NCBI GenBank assembly: GCA_013202445.1
Contig: JABMRW010000007.1
Location: forward strand, 1-13,704
Reading direction: 5' to 3'
Length of the DNA: 13,704 nt
Origin: Deltaproteobacteria bacterium
Lineage (GTDB): Bacteria; Chloroflexota; Dehalococcoidia; Dehalococcoidales; BS750m-G39
Position 1 is the stretch's first letter, and each line of letters opens with the position of its first letter. The notes under the pieces are model-generated. The model was not told the origin of the DNA and searched no databases. It saw nothing but the letters and a program-made list of their open reading frames with translations. Both the position numbers and the translations under genes were made by a program. Of this stretch, positions 6,903-13,452 are shown in pieces.

Positions 6903-8396
6903 TCAGTAACTTTTTGATGGGAAATCCGGCAGATTGCTGTATATATCGTCCTTGGTACCGTCATCAATCCTGGCCACACGCTTGGCGGCGGCCTTATAGC
7001 GGTTGAAGTCGGCATTGGCGAATATCATCATTTTCTGGGCGGCCAGAGAACCCTCGGCGTGGATGGTGAGCACGTCCTCGTAGACAGAGGTGAAATCCTT
7101 GACCAGTTTGACCATCTTCAGCCGGTCCTCGGTAGGCACGCCGTCCCTACCACCGAAGTATTTCTCCATTACATCATGCGTCTTCGGGTTGAAGTAATCC
7201 TTGGCTGATGGCACAGTAGCTACGATACCGCCGGCGATGTCCTGGACGTACTTGGTGGCCTGGTGCCAGTTATCGGCAAAGTAGAGCTTGCAGATGTTGG
7301 CAACCATCGGGTTGGGGTAGACCAGGTCGGAATCAGGCTCGGTGACGCAGTGCTCGCAGGCGGCCCGGCCCAGAATCTCCACCGCTTCGGCGTACTGGAT
7401 AAGCCAAGAGATCTTTTCCTGGACGTGGGAGGCTTTTTCAATGCCGTTGTATTCGGCCATGGCGATGGCGGCGCCGGTGAGGATTTCCAGCTCGGCGGCT
7501 TTATAAGTCTCAGCGCTCAAGCGGTGGAAGTTGCCGAACATGTAGGCGATGTTGCTGGCCAGCGGCCATTCCCCCTTCATAAAAACCCGCTCATTAGGTA
7601 CGAACACATCATCAAAGACCACCAGGGCGTCGTTGATATAGGTACTGGCGCTGATGGGATGGTCAAAGAAATTGCCCGGCTCGTCAGTCTCGGCCGGGGT
7701 ACTGACAAAGGTAATGCCCTTGGCGTCGCAGTTAATGCCGAAGGAGACGGCGTAGTCCTTGTCATCTTCCTTCATCGCCCGGCAGGGTACCACAATCATC
7801 TCATTGGAGCACGGCGACTGGCTGATGTGCGTCTTAGCCCCTCTGACCACAATTCCATCACTGCGCTCTTCTACTATGTGGACATAAAAGTCCAGGTGCT
7901 GCTTCTGCTGCGAGGGGCGCAGGCTCCTGTCACCCTTGACGTCAGTCATCGCCAGTGCCAGGGAGAGGTCGTTTTTTCGGAGGTACTGGCGGTATTTTTC
8001 GACATTGGCGGCGTAGTTGGTGCCGTATTTCTTATCCACTCGCGGCGCCACCACGGTGACGGCGTTCAGGCCGTCCTTGCCCACAAACTTGGCCCCGGAC
8101 GGCTTGCCGTAGCAGACCCGGGCAAGGAGCTTGACCACTTCCCTCAGCCTTAGCAGGTCTTCCCGGCTTTTCTGGGCGCTCAGGATGAAGGGGACGTCCT
8201 CGCCATCTTTGTCCTTTTCAACCATTAGTTCCCGGTATCTGGGGTCATTGGAGAGGACGTAGTCCATCGCCATCCAGTCGATACAGATCTTTAGGAAGGG
8301 GTGCTGGGTTATATCTTTTATTTTCTCCCCGGCGTAGTAGACCGTGCGGTTATCCTTAAGGCTCTTTATAAAATCCTGCGGCGTTTTAATTGCCAT
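6903..8396 (-). CDS. 4-hydroxybutyryl-CoA dehydratase / 4-hydroxyphenylacetate 3-hydroxylase (HpaB) fold protein, Fe-S ligands absent
   Basis: The 497-residue product matches the AbfD/HpaB superfamily (acyl-CoA dehydrogenase-like fold, FAD) along its full length. It has GEKIKDITQHPF (23-34), MTDVKGDRSLRPS (150-162), DGIVVRGAKTH (180-190), DKDYAVSFGI (212-221), LVVFDDVFVPNERVF (258-272), KASHVQEKI (321-329) and DIAGGIVATVPS (386-397). Clostridial 4-hydroxybutyryl-CoA dehydratase holds a [4Fe-4S] cluster with Cys99, Cys103, His292 and Cys299. Here the matching positions read Ser100, Phe104, His291 and Tyr298, so only the histidine remains and no CxxxC exists in the region. It is therefore unlikely to be a canonical dehydratase. 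A flavin-only dehydratase, isomerase or hydroxylase acting on an acyl-CoA is possible. AAGGAGG lies about 8 nt before the ATG. The SDR gene ends 18 bp upstream, and the gene's GC content (about 60-68% in samples) exceeds that of some neighbours. Confidence 0.82.
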   Translation of the reverse strand: MAIKTPQDFIKSLKDNRTVYYAGEKIKDITQHPFLKICIDWMAMDYVLSNDPRYRELMVEKDKDGEDVPFILSAQKSREDLLRLREVVKLLARVCYGKPSGAKFVGKDGLNAVTVVAPRVDKKYGTNYAANVEKYRQYLRKNDLSLALAMTDVKGDRSLRPSQQKQHLDFYVHIVEERSDGIVVRGAKTHISQSPCSNEMIVVPCRAMKEDDKDYAVSFGINCDAKGITFVSTPAETDEPGNFFDHPISASTYINDALVVFDDVFVPNERVFMKGEWPLASNIAYMFGNFHRLSAETYKAAELEILTGAAIAMAEYNGIEKASHVQEKISWLIQYAEAVEILGRAACEHCVTEPDSDLVYPNPMVANICKLYFADNWHQATKYVQDIAGGIVATVPSAKDYFNPKTHDVMEKYFGGRDGVPTEDRLKMVKLVKDFTSVYEDVLTIHAEGSLAAQKMMIFANADFNRYKAAAKRVARIDDGTKDDIYSNLPDFPSKSY

Positions 8397-8414
8397 CTTA
8401 AGGTCCTCCTTAGA

Positions 8415-9158
8415 TTATAGTCCGTGCCAGGCTGTAAATTCATCGTCGGTACATACGATGCCAGTAATCCCGCTGGCATCTTGCTGAGCCAGCAGGATAG
8501 CGCACTTGACCATCTTGTCCGGTGTTTGCCAGTTAGATTTATCGGCCTCGGCCATCCAGTACTGCATACCCTCGGTGCTGACCGGCTTGACCGGCTTGAT
8601 GGCGTTGACGGCGATGTTGTACTGGCCCAGCTCGGTTGCCATGCCCAGGGTCATCCTCTCCAACCCGGCCTTGGACACGCCGTAGGCGATACCGGTGGGC
8701 ACGGGCCCGAGTTCGTTGTCGATGGCCGACCCCGAGGAGATATTTATGATGCTGCCGCTCTTCTGTTCTATCATAATGGGTACGACGTATTTGGAGCACA
8801 GGAAAGCGCCGGTCAGGTTAACGTTGAGCACCAGCAGCCACCGCTTGAGCGGTGTTTCCTGGAAGGGGAAGTGAAAAGCGACGCCGGCATTGTTTACCAG
8901 AACGTCAATGCGACCGAACTTTTTCATAGTTTTATTGACCATATTCTCGACATCAGCTTCCTGGGAGACGTCTACCTTGAGGGCTAACACTCCATGCCCG
9001 GACGCTTCGACTTCTTTGGCCACTTGTTGCAGCGTGTCATCGTCACTGCGGCCGCAGATGACGACGTCGGCCCCGGCCTGGGCAAATCCCAGGGCGAAGG
9101 CCTTGCCCATGCCCCGCCGGCTGCCGGTAACAATAGCTACCTTACCGCTAAGCTTCAT
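8415..9158 (-). CDS. Short-chain dehydrogenase/reductase (SDR)
   Basis: This is a classical 247-residue SDR, a soluble NAD(P)-dependent alcohol/ketone oxidoreductase. The cofactor motif TGSRRGMG spans residues 11-18, VDV is at 62-64, NNAG at 89-92, the active-site Asn114 lies in NVNLTG, the catalytic Ser is at 141-142 (NISSGS), and Tyr159-x-x-x-Lys163 is intact in AYGVSK. The substrate loop after VNAI reads KPVKPVSTEG, encoded by a perfect 9-bp tandem duplication, where many SDRs have a PG. AGGAG lies about 8 nt before the ATG. It sits between the thiolase (101 bp) and the AbfD-like gene (18 bp), so it probably oxidises a hydroxyacyl-CoA or reduces a ketoacyl-CoA in the same pathway. With Arg14 in the motif and no Asp directly after the second strand, NADP is somewhat more likely than NAD; this is a weak inference. 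Confidence 0.9.
   Translation of the reverse strand: MKLSGKVAIVTGSRRGMGKAFALGFAQAGADVVICGRSDDDTLQQVAKEVEASGHGVLALKVDVSQEADVENMVNKTMKKFGRIDVLVNNAGVAFHFPFQETPLKRWLLVLNVNLTGAFLCSKYVVPIMIEQKSGSIINISSGSAIDNELGPVPTGIAYGVSKAGLERMTLGMATELGQYNIAVNAIKPVKPVSTEGMQYWMAEADKSNWQTPDKMVKCAILLAQQDASGITGIVCTDDEFTAWHGL
8580..8597. repeat. Perfect 9-bp tandem duplication in the SDR gene
   Basis: GACCGGCTT is repeated exactly twice and in frame, encoding the KPVKPV part of the SDR substrate loop. It could be a slippage duplication or just two similar codon triplets. Confidence 0.6.
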
Positions 9159-9259
9159 TTCACGTCTCCTTTCGTCTCTATATCATCAGTGACACCGATT
9201 CTAAGGAAACACAAGTGGACTTCTCCTGCTTATATACCAGATAAAGTTCTGTTAAAAGC

Positions 9260-10471
9260 CTAGAGGCCTAAAATACAGACGCTACATACGCTTAGGGGTG
9301 GCTGGCCGCCCAGGTTGTGGGTGAGTCCCAATTTAGGATTCTTTATCTGCCTCTTCTCCGCCTTACCTTGAAGCTGTTTGTACATCTCATAAATCATCCG
9401 CAGCCCTGACGCACCGATGGGGTGGCCGAAGCACTTTAGCCCGCCATCAGGCTGGCAGGGAATCTTTCCGTCAAGTTCAAAGAACCCGGCATCAATATCT
9501 TCCTTTGCCTTCCCCCGGGGAGATATCATCAGGTCTTCATAAGTAACCATCTCAGTTATGGAAAAACAGTCGTGAACCTCCATCATGCTTATCTCTTCCC
9601 GCGGGTTCTTTACTCCTGCCTCCTGGTAAGCCTTAATAGCGGCACGATTGGTTGTCTCCACGTGAGTATAATCATAATCCGTATAAAGCAGACTTTCTCC
9701 GGAGTCGGCAGCGACCTGGAGCGCTTTTACATAGACCGGATCAGGTCTGAAGCTCTTGGCCATATCGGCTCGCACCACGATAGCGGCGGCTGCCCCATCA
9801 CTTACACCACAGCTATCAAACAAACCGAGGGGCACTGCAATCATGGGGGCATTAAGCACATCTTCCACAGTGATTTCCCTGCGGAGGTGCGCCCTGGGGT
9901 TCAGTGTGCCGTTGTGATGGCTCTTGACCGATATTTTAGCCAGCGCTTCTTTGCCTTCCTCGATGCTGAGGCCATACCGGTCAAAGTACCTGATAGCCAT
10001 CATGGCAAACATTCCCGGGTTAGGGTTCACCCAGTTGGGAAAGATGACTCTCCCCCTGGTGCCAAGAACCATCAGATCTTCGTTATTCCTGGGGAGTCCT
10101 CCAAAGCCAATATCCTTAACCTTCTCCACCCCGAGTGCCAGGGCAATGTCGCAGGCACCTGAGGCAACAGCATAACAGGCGGCTCTAATTGCCTCCGTAC
10201 CACTGGCGCACAGGTTCTCAACACGGGTTACCGGTATATAGGGTAACTTCAAGGTGGTAGCCAGGGGGAGGGCGCTATGGCCTATATTAACCTCGGTGAA
10301 CTGGTTGCCCTGCCAGGCCGCCTGGATATCCTTCTTCTCTATTCCGGCATCCTCGATAGCTTCTTTAAAGGCATCAACCATTAAGTCCTCAGGACTCTTA
10401 TCCCAAAGCTCTCCAAACTTGGTGCAACCCATCCCTATGATGGCAACCTTATTTTTTATTCCCTCTGGCAT
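9260..10471 (-). CDS. Thiolase (SCP2-type acetyl-CoA acyltransferase)
   Basis: The 403-residue protein is a thiolase-fold enzyme of the SCP2/'acetyl-CoA acetyltransferase' branch. The nucleophile Cys88 lies in ENLCASGTEA. The second catalytic site carries the branch-typical HDCF (His300, Cys302) instead of NEAF. His350 lies in CFGHPIGASG, and the C-terminus has HNLGG. It would cleave a 3-oxoacyl-CoA with CoA, or run in reverse. The start ATG is preceded by AGAGGA about 9 nt upstream. The HMG-CoA-synthase-like/DUF35 gene ends 22 bp upstream. Archaeal thiolases form a complex with HMG-CoA synthase and DUF35, and the 2-benzoylsuccinyl-CoA thiolase BbsB works with the DUF35-type BbsA, so a complex with the upstream product is likely. 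All key thiolase residues are present, so activity is expected; the substrate is unknown and may be branched or alpha-substituted. Confidence 0.92.
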   Translation of the reverse strand: MPEGIKNKVAIIGMGCTKFGELWDKSPEDLMVDAFKEAIEDAGIEKKDIQAAWQGNQFTEVNIGHSALPLATTLKLPYIPVTRVENLCASGTEAIRAACYAVASGACDIALALGVEKVKDIGFGGLPRNNEDLMVLGTRGRVIFPNWVNPNPGMFAMMAIRYFDRYGLSIEEGKEALAKISVKSHHNGTLNPRAHLRREITVEDVLNAPMIAVPLGLFDSCGVSDGAAAAIVVRADMAKSFRPDPVYVKALQVAADSGESLLYTDYDYTHVETTNRAAIKAYQEAGVKNPREEISMMEVHDCFSITEMVTYEDLMISPRGKAKEDIDAGFFELDGKIPCQPDGGLKCFGHPIGASGLRMIYEMYKQLQGKAEKRQIKNPKLGLTHNLGGQPPLSVCSVCILGL

Positions 10472-10493
10472 TCCAGCTTCCTCTTATAATTTA

Positions 10494-11939
10494 TCAATCT
10501 ACTACCGGTATTGCCTTCCAGAAATAGCCGTGAATACCTCGCGGCTCATCAGTATACTTCCTGCGAAAGCTCATTTTCACCGGCATACCGACCTTGAGCA
10601 TGTCACGGTCACAATCGGTAAGCTCAAACACAAATCTACCACCACCGTCAAAGTCTACCATGCCGAATAATAGCGGAGGGTCTATAGAGGAGGCCACATA
10701 GTCTGCGGTATAGCTAAATAAAACCCCTCTCTTATCAGAGAAGCGGTACTCTTCCATCTCATCAATAGCCCCACAAGCAGGGTTTACGCAAACCCTCTGG
10801 GGCGGATATTGGGGAGTGCCACAATGCTGGCATTTAGAGCCGTAAAGCGCCAGAATCACCTTCCGTTCCCTCCATGTCAGCGGCAGCTGGGTGGGGGCAA
10901 CTTCCCCACCAACCCCCACCTCTACCGGAATCATGTCACGGAAGGCAAGATACTTCTCATAGCTGGTAAGTTCCCTCTTATAGGCAAGCTGCTTCTTTAG
11001 CCGCCCCCTGTTTTTAATCTTTTCTATCTCCCCGGTCACCTTAAGCAGTAAAGCCTCGGCCCCGTTTCCATAGCTAACGATAAGAATCTTGTCGCCCGGC
11101 TTAGCCTCATCCAGCATAGCCGCCAGCAACATCAACGGCGAAGCAACTCCTGCTTCACCAATCGCAGCAAATAGCGGTTCCTGAACTTGTTCCGGCTGCA
11201 AACCGAGCCTCTTGGCAATAGTGGCATGTTGTCTGAGGTTAAGACAGGGATAAGCTACTTTAGTCACATCCTTAGCTTCCAGCTTATACTTCTTCAATAA
11301 ACCTGAAATTATCTCAGGGATGAATCGGCCGTAGCCTTCTTCCCGGATGAATCTATCCTCGGCAGTCCGGACGAACTTATCGTCCTCTGACCGGCGGTAA
11401 TCGGGAAAATCGTAGGAAGCAGAATAAGAGCCCTCTAAGCTGGCAATCACACCACTGCTCCCCAAAAGAAAAGCGGCAGCCCCATCCCCAAAGACCATCT
11501 CCTGAGGACTACCCGGCCTAGCCAGGCGATAATCAGAGCCGCAAACAAGGATATTTCTCACCCCTCCCGCTTTAACCGAATCGAAGGCAGAAAGAACAGC
11601 ACCGGTCCCCGCTTTCAGAGAATCGGCAAAGTCAGCCGTGCGTATGTTGGGGCTGAGGTCAAGAGCAGTAGCAATTATAGCCGCGCTTTGTCTCTCCCGG
11701 TAGGGAAAGGTAGTTGAGGCGAAGTAGAGGCCGTCAATCTCTGCCCGGCCAGTCCCGTTAAGGCAATCCGTACCTGCGGCCACCGCCATGGTAAGACTAT
11801 CCTCATCGTGATTAGCTACTGCCTTCTCACCCGGTAGGGCCATGGGGCCCAGCCAGCCCATAGCTGCGGAGACAGTCTTGCGGCTTAACCGATACCTGGG
11901 TATGTAAATACTGTAATCGCTGATCCCTATTTCTGCCAT
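10494..11939 (-). CDS. HMG-CoA-synthase-like domain fused to DUF35 (zinc ribbon plus OB fold), catalytic triad absent
   Basis: The 481-residue product has two parts. Residues about 1-305 match archaeal-type HMG-CoA synthase, with GISDYSIYIPRYRL near the start, KAGTGAVLSA (109-118), FGDGAAAFLLG (150-160) and DKILIVSYGNGAEA (283-296). Residues about 355-481 are a DUF35 domain: a zinc ribbon with Cys370, Cys373, Cys384 and Cys389, then an OB fold. In archaea these are separate proteins that bridge thiolase and HMG-CoA synthase. The synthase catalytic residues appear lost: Glu is Thr76 (ASTTFPY), the nucleophile Cys before KAGT is Leu108, and His is Pro231 (AYPCLN). It is therefore probably a non-catalytic scaffold for the adjacent thiolase. 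I start at the ATG at 11939, with GGAAGAG about 8 nt upstream; a GTG at 11948 would overlap that site. It is the first gene after the consensus promoter at 12103-12131. Confidence 0.85.
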   Translation of the reverse strand: MAEIGISDYSIYIPRYRLSRKTVSAAMGWLGPMALPGEKAVANHDEDSLTMAVAAGTDCLNGTGRAEIDGLYFASTTFPYRERQSAAIIATALDLSPNIRTADFADSLKAGTGAVLSAFDSVKAGGVRNILVCGSDYRLARPGSPQEMVFGDGAAAFLLGSSGVIASLEGSYSASYDFPDYRRSEDDKFVRTAEDRFIREEGYGRFIPEIISGLLKKYKLEAKDVTKVAYPCLNLRQHATIAKRLGLQPEQVQEPLFAAIGEAGVASPLMLLAAMLDEAKPGDKILIVSYGNGAEALLLKVTGEIEKIKNRGRLKKQLAYKRELTSYEKYLAFRDMIPVEVGVGGEVAPTQLPLTWRERKVILALYGSKCQHCGTPQYPPQRVCVNPACGAIDEMEEYRFSDKRGVLFSYTADYVASSIDPPLLFGMVDFDGGGRFVFELTDCDRDMLKVGMPVKMSFRRKYTDEPRGIHGYFWKAIPVVD

Positions 11940-11954
11940 CTTTAACACTCTTCC

Positions 11955-11972
11955 AACATTAATAGGGATGTT
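11955..11972 (-). promoter_or_regulatory. Short hairpin just before the HMGCS-like gene's ribosome site
   Basis: On the minus strand AACAT (11972-11968), an 8-nt spacer and ATGTT (11959-11955) form a five-bp stem, six with a T-G pair. It ends right before GGAAGAG, the ribosome site of the ATG at 11939. It could modulate translation but may be chance in AT-rich DNA. Confidence 0.25.
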
Positions 11973-12032
11973 ACGGTAAGGATACTATTTAGATAACGAA
12001 ACGCCAGCTTGGCCACTGTCCAAAAGATATAG

Positions 12033-12094
12033 AAAGGGCTTGCCTCTCTGACCAAGCAGACTTTGGCTATCCCTCGTGATAGAGACTGCCCCCT
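12033..12094 (-). promoter_or_regulatory. Foldable 5' leader with an attenuator-like stem
   Basis: Directly after the predicted transcription start, three nested helices can form on the minus strand. AGGGGGC (12094-12088) pairs with GCCCTTT (12039-12033) with two G-U pairs. TCTCT (12085-12081) pairs with AGAGA (12049-12045). GCCAA (12067-12063) pairs with TTGGT (12055-12051) around a 7-nt loop. The outer stem is followed by a U-rich CTATATCTTTT, which resembles an intrinsic terminator. A competing stem, CTATC with GATAG (within 12083-12068), would break the TCTCT helix. This is the layout expected of an attenuator or small riboswitch, but I recognise no known class in it. Confidence 0.4.
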
Positions 12095-12102
12095 CGGCCA
12101 AT

Positions 12103-12131
12103 ATTATATTTATCGGCTCCGAGATTGTCAA
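12103..12131 (-). promoter_or_regulatory. Perfect sigma-70 consensus promoter for the main operon
   Basis: The minus strand carries TTGACA (12131-12126), exactly 17 bp, then TATAAT (12108-12103): both hexamers match consensus in full with optimal spacing. Transcription should start at about 12095. That leaves a leader of roughly 155 nt before the HMGCS-like gene at 11939, the first of eight closely spaced minus-strand genes. Such a strong core promoter usually implies constitutive high output or tight control by a repressor or leader. Confidence 0.85.
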
Positions 12132-12157
12132 CGCTGGGCGTAGATATCGGCAAAGTT

Positions 12158-12185
12158 ACCAGCATAAAGAGTCAATATCGCTGGT
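12158..12185 (-). repeat. Inverted repeat behind the DRE-TIM gene
   Basis: ACCAGC (12158-12163) and GCTGGT (12180-12185) form a perfect 6-bp stem, extended by ATA/TAT after one unpaired base. It lies 17 bp past the DRE-TIM stop codon and about 27 bp upstream of the -35 box. On the minus strand no T-run follows it, so it is not a standard terminator in the direction of the gene. It could be a 3' end stabiliser or an operator. Confidence 0.4.
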
Positions 12186-12201
12186 TTTCTATGCCGTAGT
12201 C

Positions 12202-13440
12202 TTACTTGCTCTTAAGAATCGCCCGTGCTATCGTCTCAAAAATATCATCAGGAAGAGACCATTTACGTATACTCGCTTCGCGCTTAACCGCCTGCACAAT
12301 CTCGGCGATTTGCTCTTTGGTAGCAGAGAGCTGCAACTCCTCCAGTTTCTTGGCAACTGCGGTTTTGCCGGTCATTTTACCGAGAATGATATTATAACCT
12401 TTTCTCCGCCCGATCATCTCGGGAAGACAGATGAAAGGAGCGAAGGGCCTGTCTGTGTCTTTCAAGCGCTCAATTGAGTCAACTACCATGCCCGATTCAA
12501 AGTCAAACTGATTATCCCCGGTTACCGGTTTATTCATGGGAATAGGTATTTTGGTTAGATCAGATACCAGGCGGCAAACTGGGTAAAGCCTATCAAGCTT
12601 TATACCGGTATCAACACCGAGAAGCATTTCTAGGTTCAGTGCCACCTCCTCGGTAGCCGCATTGCCCGACCTCTCGCCGAGGGCATTTATTGAGGTGTGA
12701 ACCACTGATGCTCCCCCCACCACCGCCGAAAGCATAGCGGCGGTAGCCAGTCCATAATCATTATGGGCGTGCATTTCTATGGGAGTGCCGGGCACCCATT
12801 CTCTCATTTTCCCGATGATATAGGCTGTAGTCCAGGGTAGACCAAAGCCATGGGTATCGGCTATAACCACGTGGTCAACCCCGGCGTCATAAACCAGGCT
12901 TTTATACATCCGTTCCAAAAAAGGCATAGGTGCCAGGTAATCATCCCAGGGCATTGTTACGGTGAAGATGCCATTCTTCTTGGCATAGGCAGCCACTCTC
13001 ACCAGTCTTTCTATCGTTTCATCCTCGCTCATCCCAAAGAAGACTTTATTCAGCCAGGGGTTGCCCGCACATTCAATAACGACGCCATCAGCGCCGGCCT
13101 CCAGAGCAAAATCTACTTCCCACTCGTTCCAACGGCAGAGGAAGAACACCTTAGCCTGACGAGGCATCTTGACCATTTCTTTAGCTAGCTCTTTATCATC
13201 ATCGGATACGAGGGGAAATATTTCCACGCTGTGCACTCCCATATCATCCAGCGCCTCAAATATCCGTATTTTCTCATCGGGGCGAAGTACTACATGGGGA
13301 GCCTGCTCTGCTTCCCGCAGAGTCACATCATGGATATAAGCCCTGTCAGGTAAGTTGAACTGCTGCCTTACCTCATCCAAATAATTAAAATCAGTTATCC
13401 AGTACTTATCGGTTAACCCGGAGAGCTTTTTCTTTTTCAA
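12202..13440 (-). CDS. DRE-TIM (HMGL-like / LeuA-homocitrate synthase superfamily) enzyme, TTG start
   Basis: The 412-residue protein is a DRE-TIM metallolyase-superfamily TIM barrel. The metal and catalytic signature HDVTLREAEQAP spans residues 37-48 (Asp38, Arg42, Glu43). The metal ligands are in HAHNDYG (His224, His226, Asn227), and INALGERSGNAATEEV (251-266) is typical of isopropylmalate, homocitrate, citramalate and Re-citrate synthases rather than HMG-CoA lyase, which has GCPYA. The synthase motif F-x-H-x-S-G-x-H is FDFESGMVV here (312-320), with both histidines replaced, so the reaction is uncertain. I start at TTG 13440, with AGGAGG (13447-13452) six bases upstream. The longer ATG-started frame from 13497 would read through the promoter and add an unrelated hydrophobic N-terminus. 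It has its own promoter at 13482-13510 and lies 262 bp before the next gene. It may form or cleave a C-C bond in an acyl-CoA pathway. Confidence 0.82.
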   Translation of the reverse strand: MKKKKLSGLTDKYWITDFNYLDEVRQQFNLPDRAYIHDVTLREAEQAPHVVLRPDEKIRIFEALDDMGVHSVEIFPLVSDDDKELAKEMVKMPRQAKVFFLCRWNEWEVDFALEAGADGVVIECAGNPWLNKVFFGMSEDETIERLVRVAAYAKKNGIFTVTMPWDDYLAPMPFLERMYKSLVYDAGVDHVVIADTHGFGLPWTTAYIIGKMREWVPGTPIEMHAHNDYGLATAAMLSAVVGGASVVHTSINALGERSGNAATEEVALNLEMLLGVDTGIKLDRLYPVCRLVSDLTKIPIPMNKPVTGDNQFDFESGMVVDSIERLKDTDRPFAPFICLPEMIGRRKGYNIILGKMTGKTAVAKKLEELQLSATKEQIAEIVQAVKREASIRKWSLPDDIFETIARAILKSK

Positions 13441-13452
13441 GTGTTGCCTCCT
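13438..13452 (-). promoter_or_regulatory. Strong ribosome binding site with a TTG start codon
   Basis: The minus strand reads AGGAGG (13452-13447), CAACAC, then TTG (13440-13438). A perfect Shine-Dalgarno at six-base spacing decides the start of the DRE-TIM gene. TTG lowers initiation compared with ATG. Confidence 0.85.

Larger units (their letters stand above)
11940..12201. other. Intergenic region holding a promoter, a leader and inverted repeats
   Basis: This 262-bp gap between the DRE-TIM gene stop and the HMGCS-like start has no convincing coding sequence. It contains the consensus promoter, a foldable leader, an inverted repeat behind the upstream gene, and a short hairpin before the ribosome site. 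These are entered separately. Confidence 0.7.

Noticed and set aside
7263..8153. A 296-codon plus-strand reading frame opposite the AbfD-like gene
   Set aside because: It is an antisense by-product of a GC-rich gene: the opposite strand encodes a full-length conserved family protein, and this frame shows no recognisable motif.
1457..9269. Shared CTAGAGGCCT at about 1459 and 9259
   Set aside because: A 10-bp match between two places in a 13.7-kb window is expected many times by chance.
9572..10162. A 196-codon plus-strand frame opposite the thiolase gene
   Set aside because: No motif and no good ribosome site; the thiolase on the minus strand explains the region.
2760..10471. A 3-hydroxypropionate/4-hydroxybutyrate CO2-fixation module (carboxylase, 4-hydroxybutyryl-CoA dehydratase, hydroxybutyryl-CoA dehydrogenase, thiolase)
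   Set aside because: The dehydratase-like protein lacks the Fe-S ligands, the biotin carboxylase is absent, and none of the cycle's other specific enzymes is present.
11940..11963. A five-codon minus-strand mini-ORF ending just before the HMGCS-like start
   Set aside because: It has no ribosome site and overlaps the Shine-Dalgarno of the real gene; such short frames are common by chance.
11991..12031. GGCCACTG on the plus strand as part of a cobalamin riboswitch
   Set aside because: No matching B12 box or other conserved riboswitch elements nearby, and no plus-strand gene downstream to control.
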